Below, one piece after another: positions 59,729 through 64,000 of a stretch of 64,000 bases of DNA. Each line of letters starts with the position of its first letter. Within the stretch, counting starts at the first letter, position 1. The position numbers and the translations under genes are program-made. Origin of the DNA: Streptomyces sp. HUAS ZL42 (GTDB lineage: Bacteria > Actinomycetota > Actinomycetes > Streptomycetales > Streptomycetaceae). The notes below the pieces were generated by a model, which saw only the letters and a program-made list of their open reading frames with translations, was not told where the DNA came from and made no database searches. Where the stretch lies: assembly GCF_040782645.1 (NCBI RefSeq), contig NZ_CP160403.1, forward strand, positions 4,561,001-4,625,000. Direction: 5' to 3'.

Positions 59729-61366
59729 TCAGTACCGCGGATGCACCAACGTGGAAGCCACCAGCCCCCGGATCCGCAGCCGTGCCGCCGCCCTGGCATC
59801 CGCCGTCAGTGCGGCCTGGGTCAGAGTCCGTGGGGGCGGGGCGTCGTGGTCCAGGCGGAGGGGTGGGCGGGTGCCGGGGGCGGCCAGGACGAAGCCCCAG
59901 TCGTGGGGGGCGGGGGACGTGCCGGCGGAGCGGTCCGGGCCGCCGGCGAAACCCGCGTCGCCGCCCGCCACGCGGTAGGGGGCGGTCCGCAGGCCCGCGG
60001 CCCGTATCGTCGCCTCGACCGTCCAGTAGACGCGCGGGCGTGTGGCGAGGGGGCCCGCGTGGACCACCAGACGGCCACCGGCGGCCAGTGCGCGCCGGGC
60101 GAGGCCGTAGAACTCCTGGGAGTACAGCTTGGTGCTCGCGGTGATGCCGGGGTCGGGCAGGTCCGCGATCACGACGTCGTACGTCGCCGGCGGCAGCTCC
60201 CGCAGGCTGCGGAACGCGTCCGCCGTGGTGACGTGGACGCGTCCGTCGTCGTAGACGTGCCCGTTCAGCCGGGAGAGCGCCGGATCGGTGCGGGCCAACC
60301 GCGCCACGCCCGCGTCGAGTTCGACGATGTCGACGCGGTGCACGCCGGGGTGCGTCAGCACCTCCCGTGCGGCCAGTCCGTCGCCGCCGCCGAGGACGAG
60401 CACGCGCGCGTGGGGGCCGTTCATCGCGGGGTGGACCAGTGCCTCGTGGTAGCGGCGTTCGTCGTGGCCGCCGAAGCGCAGCCGGCCGTCGAGGTAGAGG
60501 TTGAGGGGGTGGCCGGGTGTGCCGCCGGTGAGGACCACGTCCTGCACTTCGGTCTGTTCGGCCACGCGTACGTCCTCGCCGTACACCGCGTGGCGGGCGG
60601 CCCGTTCGAAGTCGTCGACGAGGGCGGCCGCGGAGGCGAGGACGCCGAGAACGGTCAGGTTGGCGATCACGAGCAGCCAGCGGGCACGGCGGGTGAGGTC
60701 CCGCCGGAACAGGCCCAGGACAAGGGCCCCGCCGGCGATCACATTGACCGTGCCCGTGAGCAGCGAACTCGTCAGCTGGCCCAGCAGTGGCAGGAGCAGG
60801 AACGGGAAGGCCAGGCCCCCCACCAGCGCGCCCACGTAGTCCGCCGCGAACAGGTCGGCCACCGCGCCGCCCGCGTCCTGGCGGCGGATGCGCTGGATCA
60901 GCTCCATGAGCAACGGGACTTCCGCGCCGATCAGGAGACCGATGGCCAGGGAGAAGGCGACCAGGAGGCAGCGCGGGCCGTTCGCCCACAGGCCGCCCCA
61001 GTCGCCGGTCCAGGCGAAGACCGCGTACAGCGCGAGCGCGCTGCAGCCGCCGACGAGCGCGAGTGTCGCCTCGATCGCGCCGAAGGCGGCCGCCGCGAGG
61101 AGGCACAGTCGTTTCGCGGCGAGCGAGCCGATGCCCATCGCGAAGACCATGACCGAGAGGACCACGGAGGCCTGGGTGACCGAGTCGCCCATCAAGTATG
61201 AGGCGAGGGCGACGAGTTCGAGTTCGTACACCAGTCCGCAGGCCGCGCAGACGAAGACGCCCGCGAGGACCAGGAACCGTCCCGTTCCCGGCCGGACGGG
61301 GAGCCGCGCGGGTCCGCGCCAGGGCGGCGGGGCGCATGGCGGGGCCGGTGCGTGCGGTTCGATCAC
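59729..61366 (-). CDS. Membrane spermidine-synthase-like protein
   Basis: 545 residues. Residues 25-240 hold seven or eight membrane helices ([40 protein letters not shown]). The C-terminal half is an aminopropyltransferase/methyltransferase fold: [55 protein letters not shown] and [13 protein letters not shown] (catalytic Asp). It could use decarboxylated SAM to transfer an aminopropyl group, though in such membrane fusions the substrate is unproven. Confidence 0.9.
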   Translation of the reverse strand: MIEPHAPAPPCAPPPWRGPARLPVRPGTGRFLVLAGVFVCAACGLVYELELVALASYLMGDSVTQASVVLSVMVFAMGIGSLAAKRLCLLAAAAFGAIEATLALVGGCSALALYAVFAWTGDWGGLWANGPRCLLVAFSLAIGLLIGAEVPLLMELIQRIRRQDAGGAVADLFAADYVGALVGGLAFPFLLLPLLGQLTSSLLTGTVNVIAGGALVLGLFRRDLTRRARWLLVIANLTVLGVLASAAALVDDFERAARHAVYGEDVRVAEQTEVQDVVLTGGTPGHPLNLYLDGRLRFGGHDERRYHEALVHPAMNGPHARVLVLGGGDGLAAREVLTHPGVHRVDIVELDAGVARLARTDPALSRLNGHVYDDGRVHVTTADAFRSLRELPPATYDVVIADLPDPGITASTKLYSQEFYGLARRALAAGGRLVVHAGPLATRPRVYWTVEATIRAAGLRTAPYRVAGGDAGFAGGPDRSAGTSPAPHDWGFVLAAPGTRPPLRLDHDAPPPRTLTQAALTADARAAARLRIRGLVASTLVHPRY

Positions 61367-61430
61367 GAGGCGACGTTACGTCACCGGTACGGAGCTCTTC
61401 GTCACCCACACGTGTGGAACTGGCGTGCTC

Positions 61431-61985
61431 TCAAACGCCAGTTGGACTGAGCTCACCCGAACCTGCGTTCACCGTGACCGGCACTCTTACGCCCACTCTC
61501 GTCCGGGTCGCCACCAACTGCCCGTCCTGCGGGTACGCGTGCCATGTCCGCCAGTGCACATGCCCGTCGTGCCGCTGGGCCAGCATCGCCGTGAAGGCGT
61601 GCGGGCTGCCGGGGAAGACTCCGGCGAGGCCGTTGGGGTGGTCGGAGACGAGGGCGAGCAACTCCTGGGCGCGGCCCGCGAAGGAGCCGGGCGAGAGGAC
61701 CTCGACCCGTGCCGCGAACTCGTACTCCCAGTCGCCCACCCGCTTGGCGACGCCCAGCGGCAGGGGTGTGCTGCTGCCCGAAATACACGCCACCGTCTCC
61801 GAACAAGTGCCCTGCTTGTCTTCCAGCAGTACTTGGTGAGACGCCCCCAGCAGTCTCAACTGAAGTCGGGCACCGGCCAGTTCGAGATCGAGAGTGGCCA
61901 GTGCGGGCAGCGGCTCACGCCCAAGGGCCCAGGCGAGGTCGGCCGCGCGCGTGTCGGTGTAGGAGGTGTTCAGGGTTGTGAGCAT
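61431..61985 (-). CDS. DUF2617 protein
   Basis: 184 residues. Family blocks: LNTSYTDTRAADLAWALGRE near the start, LRLLGASHQVLLE, VGDWEYEFAARVEVLSPGSF and TWHAYPQDGQLVATRTRVGV. Function unknown. It lies 64 bases upstream of the spermidine-synthase-like gene, on the same strand, and may be co-transcribed with it. Confidence 0.88.
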   Translation of the reverse strand: MLTTLNTSYTDTRAADLAWALGREPLPALATLDLELAGARLQLRLLGASHQVLLEDKQGTCSETVACISGSSTPLPLGVAKRVGDWEYEFAARVEVLSPGSFAGRAQELLALVSDHPNGLAGVFPGSPHAFTAMLAQRHDGHVHWRTWHAYPQDGQLVATRTRVGVRVPVTVNAGSGELSPTGV

Positions 61986-62137
61986 GCATTGGCTCCGCTA
62001 GCGCACAAGGAAAGAGGATGTGGGTCCGGCGCACACCCCGGTCGACACCGGGAGATTCGGCCCGGTCAGCCCAGTCGGGTAGGGGGGTGGTCCGCAGGAC
62101 GCCCGAGGGCTGCTTGGTGATTTAGAGGGAATCATGA

Positions 62138-62156
62138 ACTGTGGCGGCGCCACAGT
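62138..62156 (+). terminator. Orphan intrinsic terminator
   Basis: ACTGTGGC / GCCACAGT with loop GGC, followed at once by GTTTTTACCC on the plus strand. No plus-strand gene precedes it, only the divergent leader of DUF2617. It may end a short plus-strand transcript. Confidence 0.6.
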
Positions 62157-62266
62157 GTTTTTACCCAAGTTCGTGGGGTTTCCATCCCTCAGAGGGCTCC
62201 ACAGCTCAACTGTTCAACTACGGCGTGCGCCGGGGCGCTTCGGGCCTATTCATCGGGCCTATGCGC

Positions 62267-62299
62267 CCGCGGGGTCCGTGCCAGGCACGGACCCCGCGG
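62267..62299. terminator. Perfect 14-bp hairpin after Cys-rich membrane peptide gene
   Basis: CCGCGGGGTCCGTG / CACGGACCCCGCGG with a 5-base loop, 70 bases past the stop of the minus-strand gene at 62369. Likely its terminator; no T tract. Confidence 0.75.
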
Positions 62300-62368
62300 T
62301 GCGGATGCGGTTTCCCCTCGGAGCTCGGGTCGGACCGCCCGGTGAGAGACGCCCCCTCAGGGCCTGCC

Positions 62369-62647
62369 CTAGCTGCTTCCACCGCATCCGCCGCCGCCCC
62401 CGCACGACGACCCGCCGCCCCCGCAGGAGGAGCCGCCGCCGCAGGAGTGGCCGCTCGAGCCGCAGGACGAGCCGCTGTCTCCCCCGCCGGCCCACCAGCT
62501 GCTGCCGCTGTCGCTGCTCCCGCGGTGGCCGCCGACCCGCCCGGACCGGCCCCGGTACCGCTTGGCGTACCGGTCCTTGCGCGCGGCGGACACCAGTGCT
62601 CCCACGAAGAGGACCGCGACGACCGCCAGGATGATGCCGATGACCAT
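62369..62647 (-). CDS. Small membrane protein with Cys/Gly/Ser-rich tail
   Basis: 92 residues; SD GGAGGG precedes ATG 62647. One membrane helix (VIGIILAVVAVLFVGALVSA, residues 2-21), a basic segment (RKDRYAKRYRGRSGRVGGHR), then about 45 residues of Gly and Ser with six cysteines and one His (GSSCGSSGHSCGGGSSCGGG). A similar tail is seen at the C-terminus of some larger actinobacterial membrane proteins. The cysteines could bind metal or form cross-links; the role is unknown. Confidence 0.8.
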   Translation of the reverse strand: MVIGIILAVVAVLFVGALVSAARKDRYAKRYRGRSGRVGGHRGSSDSGSSWWAGGGDSGSSCGSSGHSCGGGSSCGGGGSSCGGGGGCGGSS

Positions 62648-62776
62648 GGCGTCACCCTCCTTCCGATTCCCCCGAAGCGGCCCCCCGTGGGCGCTCCGCT
62701 CGTTGCGTGACCGGGGGATGCCCGGCCGCCCCACGGGCCAAAGCAGAGTTGAGGAACTCCAGAGCTTCGGCGCAGG

Positions 62777-63970
62777 ATGGCCGGCATGACCTCCAGCGCA
62801 CGCCCCTTCCTGAACCGCCGCCTCGCCGAGTTCGGGACGACGATCTTCGCCGAGATGTCCGCCCTGGCGGTGCGGACCGGGTCCATCAACCTGGGCCAGG
62901 GCTTCCCCGACACGGACGGCCCCGAGGAGGTCCGGGAGGCTGCCGTGCGCGCCCTGCGCGACGGGCGCGGCAACCAGTACCCGCCGGGCCCGGGCGTCCC
63001 CGAGCTGCGCACAGCGGTCGCCGGGCACCAGCAGCGCCTCTACGGGCTGACGTACGACCCGGACACGGAGGTCCTGGTCACGGCGGGGGCGACGGAGGCG
63101 ATCGCGGCCTCGCTGCTGGCGCTGGTGGAGCCCGGTGACGAGGTCGTCGCCCTCGAGCCGTACTACGACTCGTACGCGGCCTGCATCGCGATGGCGGGCG
63201 GCAGGCGGGTGCCGGTCACCCTGCGGCCGCACGAGGGAAGTTTCCGGCTGGACCTGGACGAGCTGCGCGACGCCGTCACCGACCGCACCCGGCTGCTGCT
63301 GATCAACACCCCGCACAACCCGACCGGGACCGTCCTCACCCGTGCGGAGCTGACCGCGGTCGCCGAGCTGGCCGTCGAGCGGGACCTGCTGGTCGTCACG
63401 GACGAGGTGTACGAGCACCTGGTCTTCGACGGCGTGGAGCACGTGCCGCTCGCCACCCTCCCCGGCATGCGGGAGCGGACGGTCACGATCGGCTCGGCCG
63501 GCAAGACGTTCTCGTTCACCGGCTGGAAGGTGGGGTGGGTTACCGGCGCCCCCGATCTCGTCGCCGCTGCCCGCTCGGCCAAGCAGTACCTGACGTACGT
63601 CGCCTCCGGGCCCTTCCAGTACGCCGTGGCCGAGGCCCTGCGCCTGCCCGACTCATACTTCGCCGACTTCCGCGCGGACATGCTGGCCAAACGGAACCTG
63701 CTCGCGGGCGGCCTGGAACAGGCAGGCTTCAAGGTCTTCCGCCCGGCCGGCACGTACTTCATCACCACCGACATCCGCCCCCTCGGCGAAAGCGACGGCT
63801 TTGCCTTCTGCCGCGCCCTGCCCGAACGGGCCGGTGTCGTCGCCATCCCCAACGCGGTCTTCTACGACCACCGGGAGGCGGGCGCGCCCTTCGTCAGATT
63901 CGCCTTCTGCAAACGCACCGAGGTGCTGACGGACGCGGCGGAACGGCTCCGCAAGGCATTCGCGCACTGA
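62777..63970 (+). CDS. Class I PLP aminotransferase (DapC/kynurenine aminotransferase type)
   Basis: 397 residues. Fold-type I: SINLGQGFPDTDGPEEVREA near residue 35, LVTAGATEAIAASLLALVEP (PLP phosphate), LLINTPHNPTGTVLTRAEL (PLP Asn), VVTDEVYEHLVFDG (Asp, Tyr) and VTIGSAGKTFSFTGWKVGWV (Schiff-base Lys). The subgroup covers N-succinyl-diaminopimelate aminotransferase and kynurenine or glutamine transaminases; the kynurenine genes nearby make the latter worth testing. No SD; ATG 62786 is an alternative start. Confidence 0.9.
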   Translation: MAGMTSSARPFLNRRLAEFGTTIFAEMSALAVRTGSINLGQGFPDTDGPEEVREAAVRALRDGRGNQYPPGPGVPELRTAVAGHQQRLYGLTYDPDTEVLVTAGATEAIAASLLALVEPGDEVVALEPYYDSYAACIAMAGGRRVPVTLRPHEGSFRLDLDELRDAVTDRTRLLLINTPHNPTGTVLTRAELTAVAELAVERDLLVVTDEVYEHLVFDGVEHVPLATLPGMRERTVTIGSAGKTFSFTGWKVGWVTGAPDLVAAARSAKQYLTYVASGPFQYAVAEALRLPDSYFADFRADMLAKRNLLAGGLEQAGFKVFRPAGTYFITTDIRPLGESDGFAFCRALPERAGVVAIPNAVFYDHREAGAPFVRFAFCKRTEVLTDAAERLRKAFAH

Positions 63971-64000
63971 TCGCTCCCCGTGAGGCCGGCCGTCCTTAGC

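Noticed and set aside
62134..62634. Plus-strand open frame starting MNCGGATVF with an SD-like GAGGG
   Set aside because: The first codons lie in the intrinsic terminator hairpin, the frame contains a TTA codon, and it runs antisense through the Cys-rich membrane gene.

Overview
The window is high-GC actinobacterial chromosome, almost certainly Streptomyces. Codon third positions are nearly all G or C, GTG starts are common, many genes lack a Shine-Dalgarno (SD) sequence, and the gene families (Acg-type nitroreductase, SigE-family sigma factor, SCO6745 family, DUF5063, DUF3151, DUF2617) are typical of that genus. The purA, fba, pyrE, ask-asd and recR neighbourhoods indicate core chromosome rather than a plasmid or a single mobile island. 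No tRNA, rRNA, CRISPR array, prophage or intact insertion sequence was seen.

Layout. (1) 1-4.5 kb is a decayed stress/dormancy-type cluster: the start of a CBS-domain gene, remnants of a universal stress protein, a GNAT enzyme and a phosphoribosyltransferase, one intact Acg-type nitroreductase, two small ORFs and a broken secreted PA14/FN3 gene. (2) 4.7-15.2 kb holds a GNAT, a two-gene permease system, an RCK-type NAD-binding membrane protein, an S9 peptidase, a methyltransferase, SURF1, and a sigma factor with a coupled membrane partner. (3) 15.6-21.3 kb has asd-ask with an internal aspartokinase beta start, a truncated response regulator, a TauE permease, and ebfC-recR-DUF5063. (4) 21.6-33.6 kb has a SLATT membrane protein, a membrane-anchored phosphate-binding-like protein, a Ser/Thr kinase, a MarR/DJ-1 pair with a tandem operator, a class III aminotransferase, and a GntR regulator coupled to a two-part glycosyltransferase carrying two TTA codons. 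(5) 33.7-42.6 kb has an intact PA14/FN3 protein, DUF1062, a LysR/SCO6745-family divergent pair, a secreted two-domain protein resembling the kinase sensor domain, remnants of LacI, ricin-lectin and permease genes, purA and a diacylglycerol-kinase-like gene. (6) 42.6-50 kb has a GbsR-regulated ABC exporter, Uma2, a P450 and a NarL two-component system. (7) 50-64 kb has the tryptophan-to-anthranilate trio (tryptophan 2,3-dioxygenase, kynureninase, HGGxW hydrolase), DUF3151, an MFS exporter, fba, pyrE, aldose epimerase, an SRPBCC protein, a membrane spermidine-synthase-like protein, DUF2617, a Cys/Gly-rich membrane peptide and an aminotransferase.

Main themes. At least ten gene remnants sit in intergenic spaces, so deletion scars are the dominant accessory signal. 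A dispersed intergenic repeat family has expanded locally into a 59-bp and a 99-bp tandem array. The best candidate for undescribed biology is a two-cysteine extracellular domain shared by the Ser/Thr kinase and a separate secreted protein. Functions are inferred from motifs read by eye; no database search was possible.
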